Shown: positions 1-6,789, counted from the first letter of the stretch. The stretch is 6,988 nucleotides of DNA from an uncultured Bacteroidales bacterium (GCA_937886455.1 CALGCU010000110.1:1-6988); one strand, 5' to 3'. Notes: generated from the sequence alone by a model not told the origin. A program made the numbers and translations.

Positions 1-253
1 CTAAATCTGCTGATTCATTCAAGTTGTCCTTAAGCTCAAGAGTGCCGTCTCCTTCACCATCAATTCCAACCAAATAAATGTCAGCATCTTCTACATTGGA
101 AATTATCTTGAAGTTTCCAACTTTTCTGATGTTTTCACTGTCTTCTGTATCAAGAACGTAATCTATTCCTGATTCAAGTGCTGTTGTGATGAATTCTTTC
201 TTATCGTCCCAGCTTGCTTTTGGGGACATAATCCAAGCGAATTTATTTGACAA
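1..253 (-). CDS. aroB': 3-dehydroquinate synthase II (archaeal type), N-terminal 84 residues, cut by window edge
   Basis: This frame was translated by hand and stays open from a TTG codon at 253-251 to the window edge. It contains KFAWI (residues 4-8), then SWDDKKEFITTALESGIDYV (14-33), an IRKVGNFKIIS stretch (42-52) and DADIYLVG (57-64). This pattern matches the N-terminus of the archaeal DHQ synthase II family as I remember Methanocaldococcus MJ1249 (WxxKKxxxTTALES, LGNxKxxS, DADIVLV). The family converts 2-amino-3,7-dideoxy-D-threo-hept-6-ulosonate oxidatively to 3-dehydroquinate with NAD+, in the cytoplasmic aromatic amino acid pathway of methanogens that lack ordinary AroA/AroB. TTG is preferred as start because the next ATG (residue 9) would remove the conserved KFAWI and has no ribosome site. 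Its DNA is A+T-rich with AGA and ATA codons, unlike the genes that follow. The active-site part lies outside the window. Family call fairly sure; Methanobrevibacter-like origin is inferred. Confidence 0.78.
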   Translation of the reverse strand, partial: MSNKFAWIMSPKASWDDKKEFITTALESGIDYVLDTEDSENIRKVGNFKIISNVEDADIYLVGIDGEGDGTLELKDNLNESADL

Positions 254-260
254 TTTTAAT

Positions 261-266
261 CTCCTT
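261..266 (-). promoter_or_regulatory. Shine-Dalgarno site deciding the TTG start
   Basis: On the minus strand AAGGAG lies 7 bases before the TTG start at 253-251. It is the strongest ribosome binding site in the window and complements the archaeal/bacterial 16S 3' end. It supports TTG as the true start of the archaeal-type gene. None of the Bacteroidales genes upstream has a comparably strong site. Confidence 0.7.
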
Positions 267-303
267 AAATTTTCTAGTTTTGATTGTTAATATCAACGAA
301 CAA

Positions 304-311
304 TTTATAAA
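304..311 (-). promoter_or_regulatory. Archaeal-style TATA box (box A) for the DHQ synthase II gene
   Basis: TTTATAAA sits about 50 bases upstream of the TTG start. An archaeal transcript would begin about 25 bases downstream of the box, near 280, leaving a leader of roughly 25-30 bases that includes the AAGGAG site. Sequence and spacing fit a methanogen TBP/TFB promoter. The region is A+T-rich, so a chance match is possible. If real, archaeal DNA reaches to within a few bases of the hutU stop codon at 320-318. Confidence 0.5.
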
Positions 312-313
312 TA

Positions 314-345
314 TGATTTATTTAATAATATTAGAAATAAGTGTG
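314..345. other. Junction zone between Bacteroidales-type and archaeal-type DNA
   Basis: Sequence above about 345 is bacterial hutU with mixed codons. Below about 314 is an archaeal promoter and an archaeal-type gene. Between them are the last A+T-rich hutU codons (L-I-S-N-I-I-K) and the TAA stop, with no transcription terminator, no inverted repeats and no transposase. The switch must fall in or next to this stretch. The final hutU codons could belong to either side. Confidence 0.55.
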
Positions 346-2327
346 TCGTCTGCGATATTTGGGAGTGTTACTTTGAGTCCCGGTGTTCGTTGCATTTCAC
401 GTTTAATAGCTTGCAGGGCTCCTTCGTTGCGTGCCCAACTACGGCGGGCGATACCATTGTTAACATCCCAGAGGAGCATAGAGGTCAGACGACGTTCAGC
501 ATCAGCCGAACCATCAATGAGCATACCAAATCCACCGTTGATAACTTCTCCCCAACCTACTCCACCTCCGTTGTGGATAGAGACCCATGTAGCACCTCGG
601 AAAGAATCTCCAATGACGTTTTGTATAGCCATATCGGCTGTGAAAGAAGAGCCGTCGTATATATTGGATGTTTCACGATAGGGAGAGTCTGTTCCCGAAA
701 CGTCGTGATGGTCGCGTCCTAACACAATAGGAGCTGTGATTTCACCCCTTGCAATAGCGTCGTTAAATGCTTTAGCTATTTTGGTTCTGCCTTCAGAGTC
801 GGCATACAGGATTCGTGCTTGTGAACCTACCACCAATTTGTTTTTACCGGCTTCTTTAATCCAATGGATATTGTCATCTAACTGTCCACATATTTCAGCG
901 GGAGCATTTTTGCGAATATCTTCCAGGACTTCAGCAGCGATGCGGTCGGATGCAGCCAAGTCTTCCGGTTTTCCGGATGTGCACACCCAGCGGAAAGGTC
1001 CAAATCCGTAGTCAAAGAACATCGGTCCCATGATGTCTTGCACGTAAGATGGGTAACGGAAACGGCCATTTTCACCCATCACATCGGCTCCTGCTCTCGA
1101 AGCTTCCAACAAGAAAGCGTTACCATAATCAAAGAAGTACATATCGTTGGCTGTCAACTTATTGATAGCTGCGGCATGACGACGTAGAGAAGCTTGTACT
1201 GCTTCTTTGAACTTTTCGGGTTCTTCTGCCATCATACGGTTGCTTTCTTCATAGGAATAACCCACAGGATAGTAACCACCTGCCCATGGGTTGTGTAAAG
1301 AAGTTTGGTCAGAACCCAGATTCACTTTGATATTATCTGTTGCCAAACGTTCCCACAAGTCCACCACATTACCTTGGTAGGCCAAAGAGACAGCCTCTTT
1401 ATTTTTTGATGCTTCCAACATGCGTGGAATCAATTGGTCTAAGTCGGTATATACCTCATCTACCCATCCTTGCGAGTGGCGTACATTCACTGCTTTAGGA
1501 TTAACCTCTGCGATTACAGCCACTACGCCGGAGATAACTCCCGCCTTAGGTTGAGCACCTGACATTCCTCCCAAACCAGCAGAGACAAATATCTGACCAG
1601 GTATTTCAGCAGCCAATCCTTTTTGCATTTGTTTCCGTGCAGCATTCATCACCGTGATGGTGGTACCATGTACAATACCTTGTGGTCCGATGTACATGTA
1701 AGAACCAGCTGTCATTTGTCCATATTGACTCACCCCCAACGCATTGAATCTTTCCCAATCGTCCGGTTTAGAGTAATTGGGAATTACCATTCCGTTAGTA
1801 ACCACCACTCTTGGAGCATCCTTGTGAGAAGGGAAAAGTCCCATAGGATGACCAGAGTACATCACAAGTGTTTGTTCGTCTGTCATTTCCGACAGATACT
1901 TCATGGTGAGGCGATATTGCGCCCAGTTTTGGAACACCGCTCCATTACCGCCATACGTAATCAACTCATGAGGATGTTGTGCAACCGCCTTGTCGAGGTT
2001 GTTGTTAATCATCAACATGATGGCAGCAGCTTGTTTGGAGCGACATGGATACTCGTCAATCGGGCGAGCATACATTTCATAGTCAGGACGCAGACGATAC
2101 ATATAGATACGTCCGTATGTTTCCAATTCATTAGCAAACTCTTCTGCCAACTCAGCATGCAGATGAGCAGGGAAATAACGCAGGGCATTTTTAAGCGCCA
2201 GGCGTTTTTCTTCTTTTGACAATATATCTTTGCGTTTAGGAGCATGGTTGATGTCCTTGTCATAGGCTTTTAGAGGAGGCAGTACCTCCGGAATGCCGGC
2301 GCATATTTCTTTTTGAAAGTCGGTCAT
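318..2327 (-). CDS. hutU: Urocanate hydratase (urocanase), long subfamily
   Basis: HutU adds water to urocanate to give 4-imidazolone-5-propionate, the second step of histidine degradation, using tightly bound NAD+ in the cytoplasm. The product is 669 residues. Motifs include YSGHPMGLFPSH (157-168), SYMYIGPQGIVHGT (209-222), the glycine-rich NAD-binding GQIFVSAGLGGMSGAQPKA (244-262), GSDQTSLHNP (338-347), FGPFRWVCTSG (442-452), GRDHHDVSGTDSPYRET (537-553) and HNGGGVGWGEVINGG (585-599). It belongs to the longer type resembling animal UROC1 (~676) rather than the ~557-residue Pseudomonas enzyme. The ATG at 2327-2325 is chosen: it lies 4 bases after the ftcD stop and starts MTDFQKEICAG, as family members begin. 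An in-frame ATG nine codons upstream (2354) would overlap ftcD by 23 bases. It is translated as an operon with ftcD. The gene appears full-length, but its last residues adjoin the archaeal junction. Confidence 0.96.
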   Translation of the reverse strand: MTDFQKEICAGIPEVLPPLKAYDKDINHAPKRKDILSKEEKRLALKNALRYFPAHLHAELAEEFANELETYGRIYMYRLRPDYEMYARPIDEYPCRSKQAAAIMLMINNNLDKAVAQHPHELITYGGNGAVFQNWAQYRLTMKYLSEMTDEQTLVMYSGHPMGLFPSHKDAPRVVVTNGMVIPNYSKPDDWERFNALGVSQYGQMTAGSYMYIGPQGIVHGTTITVMNAARKQMQKGLAAEIPGQIFVSAGLGGMSGAQPKAGVISGVVAVIAEVNPKAVNVRHSQGWVDEVYTDLDQLIPRMLEASKNKEAVSLAYQGNVVDLWERLATDNIKVNLGSDQTSLHNPWAGGYYPVGYSYEESNRMMAEEPEKFKEAVQASLRRHAAAINKLTANDMYFFDYGNAFLLEASRAGADVMGENGRFRYPSYVQDIMGPMFFDYGFGPFRWVCTSGKPEDLAASDRIAAEVLEDIRKNAPAEICGQLDDNIHWIKEAGKNKLVVGSQARILYADSEGRTKIAKAFNDAIARGEITAPIVLGRDHHDVSGTDSPYRETSNIYDGSSFTADMAIQNVIGDSFRGATWVSIHNGGGVGWGEVINGGFGMLIDGSADAERRLTSMLLWDVNNGIARRSWARNEGALQAIKREMQRTPGLKVTLPNIADDTLISNIIK

Positions 2328-2331
2328 GAGT

Positions 2332-4029
2332 TTATTGTATTTTGGCGTTAACAATGGCTAATATTTCATCTTCTTGTTGTTGAGCAACTTGAGCAATACT
2401 TTCCGCTTCGCTTACCAATTGGTCTGCCACAGCACGATCTTTGAGTCCGGCAGCATTGATCTTCACATTGAGAACAGCACCCATCACTGCAGAGCGAGCT
2501 GCCAATGCGCCCACTCCAGCATCAGAAACGGAGTTAGGGTTACCTTCTTCAGCCATAGCTTTAACCAATGGGAATACACGCGCCACTGTTTTCACTGTTT
2601 GGAGTGGTACTTGTGTAGCATAAAGGGTAGCTTCCTGGAGTGCAGCAGCTCGAGCGGCTTTTTCTTCATCAGTGCCTTTAGGCATAGCAAATACATCCAT
2701 GATTTTGTTGAATGCTGCAGTGTCTTCATCTACGAGGTGAAGTAGTTCATTCATGATTTGTTGTCCTTGTTCAGCCCATTGTGAGAAGTATTCCCAGCGT
2801 TCATCCCATCCTGCTTTATGAGAAGAGAGGTTGGCAACCATTGTGCCTAATGCAGCCCCTAATGCTCCCATGTAAGCAGAAATAGACCCACCACCCGGAG
2901 CAGGTGATTCACTTGCTGTTTCTTCAGCGAATCCTTTACAAGTCATATCAATCAAGCGATTGGTATTTTTCTCTTCAATCATATACTCAATGACTTTTTC
3001 TTGCGGGTTGAAAGGCTTGAGATCGTCCAATCCTAATGACTTGACCGCTATTTTAATCATTTCACTTTCCGAGATACCAAGCGATCTATTTTGTTTCTTT
3101 AAGAAATACTTGGCCGCATCAATCAGTGCACGTTTAGGCATCATTCCCACCACCTCTGTACCGGTGACACGTATGCCTCTGTTTTGAGCGCAGCGACACA
3201 CTTCATCAAATGCCACGTGCAATGGTGTAGTTTGCATGTCAGTGATATTCATAGACACTTGTGCAATGCCGTATTCTTCAATGAACCAACCAATAGCCTT
3301 GCACCCTTTGAGCGTACCCGGTATCATAATTGTGTTGCCATCAGCATCTTTTTTTACCTTTCCCACGATAGGATTACCTTCTCGTGCAGGACGTCCTTTT
3401 TCGCGAACGTCAAATGCGATAGCATTAGCACGTCTTGTTGAAGTGGTGTTAAGATTATAGTTAACCGCCAACAAGAAGTCGCGTGCACCTACGGCTGTTG
3501 CTCCTGAACATGCCACTGCATCTGTAAATTCACAAGGTCCGAAGTCAGGACGTCCTTTTTCTGTGTTGAGTCGTTTGGAAAGTCCTTCATACTCCCCTTC
3601 CCTACATATAGCCAGGTTTTTACGTTCCGGAATAAATGCTGCAGATTCATAACTATAAACAGGTATTCCTAATTCTTCTCCGATGCGTTTACCTAACTTT
3701 CTGGCGAGTTCTGCTGCTTCTTCCAATGTGATACCGGCCACAGGCACCAAAGGCAGTACGTCAGTAGCCCCCATACGTGGGTGAGTGCCATGATGATGTC
3801 GCATATCAATGAGTTCTGCTGCTTTTTTCACAGCCTGAAAAGCCGCCTCAACCACTTGTTCAGGTTCTCCAACAAAGGTCACTACCGTTCTGTTGGTAGC
3901 CGCTCCCGGATCCACATTAAGCAGTTGAACACCCTCAACAGCTTCAATAGAGTCAGTGATTTGTTTGATGACTTCCATGTCGCGACCTTCACTAAAATTG
4001 GGTACGCATTCTAAAATTCGTTTTTGCAT
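2332..4029 (-). CDS. ftcD: Bifunctional glutamate formimidoyltransferase / formimidoyl-THF cyclodeaminase
   Basis: This 565-residue cytoplasmic enzyme transfers the formimino group of N-formimino-L-glutamate to tetrahydrofolate, then deaminates the product to 5,10-methenyl-THF and ammonia. It closes histidine degradation and feeds the one-carbon pool. The N-terminal transferase half (about 1-180) opens with CVPNFSEGRD (8-17) and carries HHHGTHPRMGATD (78-90), whose His83 matches the catalytic His82 of the pig enzyme. The second transferase subdomain (about 181-335) starts at RDFLLAVNYNLNT. The cyclodeaminase domain (about 355-565) has SPAPGGGSISAYMGALGAALG (375-395, key PGGGS) and the acidic VDEDTAAF (433-440). 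The two-domain fusion matches vertebrate FTCD (541 residues) rather than separate ftcD plus fchA. The start is ATG followed by QKRILECVPNFSEG, typical for the family. It lies 22 bases after the HhH gene and 4 bases before hutU. I see no separate promoter in the gap. Confidence 0.97.
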   Translation of the reverse strand: MQKRILECVPNFSEGRDMEVIKQITDSIEAVEGVQLLNVDPGAATNRTVVTFVGEPEQVVEAAFQAVKKAAELIDMRHHHGTHPRMGATDVLPLVPVAGITLEEAAELARKLGKRIGEELGIPVYSYESAAFIPERKNLAICREGEYEGLSKRLNTEKGRPDFGPCEFTDAVACSGATAVGARDFLLAVNYNLNTTSTRRANAIAFDVREKGRPAREGNPIVGKVKKDADGNTIMIPGTLKGCKAIGWFIEEYGIAQVSMNITDMQTTPLHVAFDEVCRCAQNRGIRVTGTEVVGMMPKRALIDAAKYFLKKQNRSLGISESEMIKIAVKSLGLDDLKPFNPQEKVIEYMIEEKNTNRLIDMTCKGFAEETASESPAPGGGSISAYMGALGAALGTMVANLSSHKAGWDERWEYFSQWAEQGQQIMNELLHLVDEDTAAFNKIMDVFAMPKGTDEEKAARAAALQEATLYATQVPLQTVKTVARVFPLVKAMAEEGNPNSVSDAGVGALAARSAVMGAVLNVKINAAGLKDRAVADQLVSEAESIAQVAQQQEDEILAIVNAKIQ

Positions 4030-4051
4030 AGTATTATTTACTTGTTATGGT

Positions 4052-4975
4052 TTATATATTTTTTTTATTTCGTTTTTCAAAAGACAGATAGGGAGAGAGC
4101 TTTCGGAGCGTAGTGTCCGGCAGATTGGCTTTCCCTTTGAGTTGGTTTATATTAGTTAATTCAAAAGCATTTCGCCTTGTGTCGTAGATAGACTTAGCAA
4201 TATAGAAATTGATGTATGGATGTTTTTTTAGTCGTTCCACACTTGCTGAGTTTACCGGGATGGTCTGTATGAGCGTTGTATCAATAGTGAAGTGCTGCAT
4301 GGCATAAGCAAAGTCTTCATCACTTAGTTGGATGGTTTCCAGAAGTTGTTCAATGTGATGATAGCCACCCAGACGTTGTCTGTAGTAGATAATACGCCGT
4401 GCGTATGCAGGACCAATGCCTTTGATATATTGTAGTGAGGTCGTATCGGCAGTGTTGAGTTCAATGACTGTGTCTTTTTTGTGCAAAACATATTGTTTGA
4501 GCGGCTTTGAGGCGAGCGTATCATTGGCCAAAACAATATAAGGACGCAATTCTTTCATCTTCTCATCAGTCATACCGTAAATTTTTCCCAAATCATCTAT
4601 TTTCTTGAATCGTCCTCCTTTAGCACGATAACGCAGAATGTTACGTGTGATAAATTCAGAGAGTCCCAAACTGCGTAAACTTGCCGAGTCGGCTTCATTA
4701 GGATTGAACTCACTCAGTGTATATTGTTCCGGTGCAGATGTATTTTGGGGAGATTCTTTGGATTTGTGCGTATATGTGTGATGAGGTTTGTTTTGTAGAG
4801 TGTTTTGAAACTTTTCAATCTCTTGTTGGAGTGCCTGTGCTTCTTGTTTGTAAGGCGGGATTGAAGAAGGCATTTGGGCGAGATAGATAGCGACACCGAC
4901 AAAAGATATTATCATAACAATCAATGAGATAATTGCCATGCGTTGACCCTTTGTGAAGAGCGGTGTGTTTTTCAT
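4052..4975 (-). CDS. Membrane-anchored ComEA-like triple helix-hairpin-helix protein
   Basis: The 307-residue product has a short positive N-terminus, one membrane segment (about 14-34, IISLIVMIISFVGVAIYL) and no cleavage motif, so the rest is probably exported and anchored. A short Gln/Glu-rich coiled-coil-like stretch (45-62) and a polar linker (63-85) follow. Then come three ComEA-type HhH units: 90-147 (FNPNEADSASLRSLG), 172-230 (ELNTADTTSLQYIKGIGPAYA, with the canonical KGIGPA hairpin at 185-190) and 240-297 (PVNSASVERLKKHP). HhH units of this type bind DNA without sequence specificity. ComEA proteins hand incoming DNA to the ComEC channel in competent bacteria. The central unit is the best preserved; the others have degenerate hairpins. 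No comEC lies in the window. A DNA-uptake role is inferred from the fold only. It may be cotranscribed with ftcD (22-base gap) but has no metabolic link to it. Confidence 0.85.
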   Translation of the reverse strand: MKNTPLFTKGQRMAIISLIVMIISFVGVAIYLAQMPSSIPPYKQEAQALQQEIEKFQNTLQNKPHHTYTHKSKESPQNTSAPEQYTLSEFNPNEADSASLRSLGLSEFITRNILRYRAKGGRFKKIDDLGKIYGMTDEKMKELRPYIVLANDTLASKPLKQYVLHKKDTVIELNTADTTSLQYIKGIGPAYARRIIYYRQRLGGYHHIEQLLETIQLSDEDFAYAMQHFTIDTTLIQTIPVNSASVERLKKHPYINFYIAKSIYDTRRNAFELTNINQLKGKANLPDTTLRKLSPYLSFEKRNKKNI

Positions 4976-5035
4976 ATCCTTTTTGTCTGTTTTTGACAGT
5001 GATATAGTGAGTCGCTATCTTCTCGATTTCTTTGG

Positions 5036-5066
5036 CAAATGTACTAAACAATTCCCAAAGGACAAA
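5036..5066 (-). promoter_or_regulatory. Bacteroidetes-type promoter for the HhH gene
   Basis: On the minus strand TTTG (5066-5063) is followed by a 19-base spacer and TACATTTG (5043-5036). This fits the Bacteroides primary sigma pattern (TTTG at -33, TAnnTTTG at -7) very well. Transcription would start near 5030, giving a leader of about 55 bases before the ATG at 4975. The HhH-ftcD-hutU genes can therefore be transcribed independently of fmt. Confidence 0.65.
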
Positions 5067-5076
5067 GCGTAAAAGC

Positions 5077-5098
5077 AGAACAATGTTGTTATTGTTCT
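5077..5098 (-). terminator. Hairpin at the fmt stop codon, possible terminator
   Basis: AGAACAAT and ATTGTTCT form a perfect 8-base stem around a 6-base loop (AACAAC on the minus strand). The stem begins inside the TAG stop of fmt (5099-5097). It is followed by GC and then only TTTT before ACGC, so it is at best a weak intrinsic terminator. Its place just before a separate promoter suggests it separates the two transcription units. Confidence 0.4.
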
Positions 5099-6053
5099 AT
5101 TTTTTTAAACCATTTAACATATCACGTATTTGCATGCGTTTTTTCCCGGGCAACTGAACCTCGTCTAAATAAATATATCCATCTTGCGTAGCAACTTTCA
5201 GATAGGTTTTTCCATCTGTTTCCATACACCCCGAAGTAACAGTTACATTCGTTATATATTCCGGATGAGCGGCATACACTTTCACCACAACAGGTGTATC
5301 CATACCAGGCAAGGTGAGTTCACACCATGCACCCGGATAAGGAGAGAGCCCTCTGACAAAGTTGTGTATATTACGTGTAGATTGAGAGAAATTAATTTGA
5401 CAAGTATCTTTAAATATCTTGGGTGCCGGTTTAAGTTCACCCTCAGTTAATTGTTCTTGAGGCTGTTGTGGCACATTATCTTCCAGGATTGCATCCACAG
5501 TTTGTTTCACAAGTTTACCCCCCATCATCATGAGTCGGTCATGCAATTCACCTACATTTTCATTCGGAGAAATAGGTGTTTTATCTTGGAAAATCACATC
5601 GCCAGTATCAATCTCATGTTTAAGAAAAAAGGTTGTAACACCAGTTTGCTGTTCCCCATTTATCATAGCCCAGTTGATGGGTGCTGCTCCTCTGTATTGC
5701 GGTAAGAGCGAGGCATGTAGGTTAAATGTTCCCAATGGAGGCATGTTCCACACCACCTCAGGCAACATGCGAAAAGCCACCACAATTTGTAAATCAATAT
5801 GCAGGTCGCGTAGTGTTTGTAGGAAAGTTTCCTCTTTCAGTCGTTCCGGTTGCAGAATGGGTAATCCGACAGACAAAGCATACTCTTTTACAGCCGAGTA
5901 TTGCAGTTTATGTCCTCTTCCTGCCGGCTTGTCAGGCATGGTTACAACAGCAACAATATTATATCCACCATCCACTAAAGGGCGCAAACATTCCACTGCA
6001 AATTCGGGAGTTCCCATAAACAGAATGCGTAAATCTTCTTTCTTTCTAACCAT
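5097..6053 (-). CDS. fmt: Methionyl-tRNA formyltransferase
   Basis: Fmt transfers a formyl group from 10-formyl-THF to the amino group of Met on initiator tRNA, which bacterial translation initiation needs. The 318-residue length is standard. The Rossmann-like N-terminal domain begins RILFMGTPEFAV (9-20). The catalytic segment FNLHASLLPQYRGAAPINWA (110-129) holds Asn111 and His113, and EIDTGDVI (147-154) holds Asp149. These correspond to Asn106, His108 and Asp144 of E. coli. TMPDKPAGRGHKLQ (38-51) matches the loop before the folate site. The C-terminal OB-like tRNA-binding domain (about 210-318) includes FVRGLSPYPGAW. The start ATG has no clear Shine-Dalgarno site, which is normal in Bacteroidetes. 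It lies about 15-20 bases after a predicted transcription start. FtcD downstream supplies the same folate pool, but the adjacency may be coincidental. Confidence 0.97.
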   Translation of the reverse strand: MVRKKEDLRILFMGTPEFAVECLRPLVDGGYNIVAVVTMPDKPAGRGHKLQYSAVKEYALSVGLPILQPERLKEETFLQTLRDLHIDLQIVVAFRMLPEVVWNMPPLGTFNLHASLLPQYRGAAPINWAMINGEQQTGVTTFFLKHEIDTGDVIFQDKTPISPNENVGELHDRLMMMGGKLVKQTVDAILEDNVPQQPQEQLTEGELKPAPKIFKDTCQINFSQSTRNIHNFVRGLSPYPGAWCELTLPGMDTPVVVKVYAAHPEYITNVTVTSGCMETDGKTYLKVATQDGYIYLDEVQLPGKKRMQIRDMLNGLKK

Positions 6054-6074
6054 ATCTCTATTTCAATTTTTGTT

Positions 6075-6106
6075 CAAAGATAGTGAAAGGCGAGTGAAAT
6101 AACAAA
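6075..6106 (-). promoter_or_regulatory. Proximal promoter of fmt, Bacteroidetes type
   Basis: On the minus strand TTTG (6106-6103), a 20-base spacer and TATCTTTG (6082-6075) match the Bacteroidetes promoter consensus exactly. The -7 element ends 21 bases before the fmt ATG, so the leader would be about 15-18 bases. Confidence 0.65.
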
Positions 6107-6184
6107 ATAAGCTTGCTTAATTTTGTATTTCCGAGCCGCATCCTGTCTTCTGTAAAGATAGTGAAAGGCGAGTGAAATAGCAAA
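6076..6184. repeat. Pair of 31-base direct repeats, 78 bases apart
   Basis: Positions 6076-6106 and 6154-6184 are identical at 30 of 31 bases (A or G near the end). The repeat covers a whole predicted promoter, including the spacer (GTGAAAGGCGAGTGAAATA on the plus strand), which a promoter alone would not require to be conserved. The 47 bases between the copies and the flanks do not match, so this is not a plain 78-base tandem duplication. Confidence 0.85.
6153..6184 (-). promoter_or_regulatory. Distal promoter-like copy upstream of fmt
   Basis: This is a second copy of the same element: TTTG (6184-6181), a 20-base spacer and TATCTTTA (6160-6153). The final G of the -7 element is replaced by A, so it is probably weaker. 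It sits 78 bases upstream of the proximal copy and would give a leader near 95 bases. Confidence 0.4.
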
Positions 6185-6264
6185 TTCAATGCAAGGTGAA
6201 TGCAAAATAAAATCCATTTTATACAGAGAACCCTCCTATCTCACAAAAAACACTTCCGATTCAC

Positions 6265-6789
6265 TCAACATTGCAAGGTCATTCCCATGATATAATCGTT
6301 CATATAAAAGTCATGTCCAATATCAAAATCGCCTTGACGCAACACACTCATTCCCATTTTTTTATAGAAGTCAATAGCCGGATTATTTCGATTAACATTC
6401 AATTCGATTTTCACTGGAAAACGAGGGGTATCAAAACGCACAAATTCAATCACCGTATCGAACAGTAATTTTCCCACTCCTTTACCTTGTTCTGATGGCA
6501 TTACATAGAGTTTTTGAAGGTGATACACCCAACACATTTCATCCATCATGGTCTCCCTCTGAACAGATACATATCCACAAGGTTTATTCCCCTCATATAC
6601 AACAAAATAAACATGCCCTTCGCTGAGTTGCTGATGTAGATTGGGCAACGAATACATCCACTCTATCATGTAATCCACTTGTTCATCTGAAAGTATGGTT
6701 CGATAAGTGTCACGAAACACTATTTCTGCCATGTCATGCACTTGCGCCAATTCCCCTGCTCCAATCCTAACTACGGAATACTTTTTCAT
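6265..6789 (-). CDS. GNAT-family N-acetyltransferase, PaiA-like
   Basis: The 174-residue product has the GNAT layout. A beta1-alpha1 start (4-45, with FRDTYRTILSDEQVDYMI resembling the first helices of PaiA) is followed by strands at 59-65 and 70-77. The acetyl-CoA pyrophosphate loop after LQKLYVMP is QGKGVGKLL (101-109, fitting Q/RxxGxG/A). NPAIDFYKKMGM (136-147) is the usual motif B. A C-terminal HDFYMNDYIMGMTL follows. The order and the C-terminal FYM...IM..TL resemble Bacillus PaiA, a spermidine/spermine N-acetyltransferase, but substrates vary in this group and cannot be read from sequence. It acts in the cytoplasm with acetyl-CoA. An AAGAAGGAA stretch lies directly before ATG. It is a separate unit from fmt, with 211 bases between. 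Confidence 0.88.
   Translation of the reverse strand: MKKYSVVRIGAGELAQVHDMAEIVFRDTYRTILSDEQVDYMIEWMYSLPNLHQQLSEGHVYFVVYEGNKPCGYVSVQRETMMDEMCWVYHLQKLYVMPSEQGKGVGKLLFDTVIEFVRFDTPRFPVKIELNVNRNNPAIDFYKKMGMSVLRQGDFDIGHDFYMNDYIMGMTLQC

Noticed and set aside
247..681. Plus-strand open frame of 144 codons crossing the junction
   Set aside because: It runs antisense through the 3' end of hutU and the archaeal leader. The composition is what an antisense frame gives, with no domain.
1623..2219. Plus-strand open frame of 198 codons over hutU
   Set aside because: It lies wholly antisense to hutU, shows no recognisable domain and has a low-complexity end. It is a shadow of the real gene.
2325..2354. Upstream ATG for hutU at 2354
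   Set aside because: It would add nine residues (MLTPKYNKL) that overlap the ftcD 3' end and are not family-like. The ATG at 2327 gives a tight 4-base gap.
4987..4999. Small inverted repeat CTGT/ACAG in the HhH leader as an operator or riboswitch
   Set aside because: It has only 4 pairs, with no conserved riboswitch core around it.
5097..6053. Alternative identity for fmt as another formyltransferase (ArnA or PurN type)
   Set aside because: The SLLPQYRGAAP motif, full length and C-terminal tRNA-binding domain point to Fmt; no decarboxylase domain is present.
5530..6102. Plus-strand open frame of 190 codons over fmt
   Set aside because: It is antisense to the clearly conserved fmt, with no family features and no promoter.
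6207..6222. A+T-only hairpin (ATAAAA/TTTTAT) downstream of the acetyltransferase as a terminator
   Set aside because: The stem is 6 A-T pairs in A+T-rich DNA, too weak to distinguish from chance.
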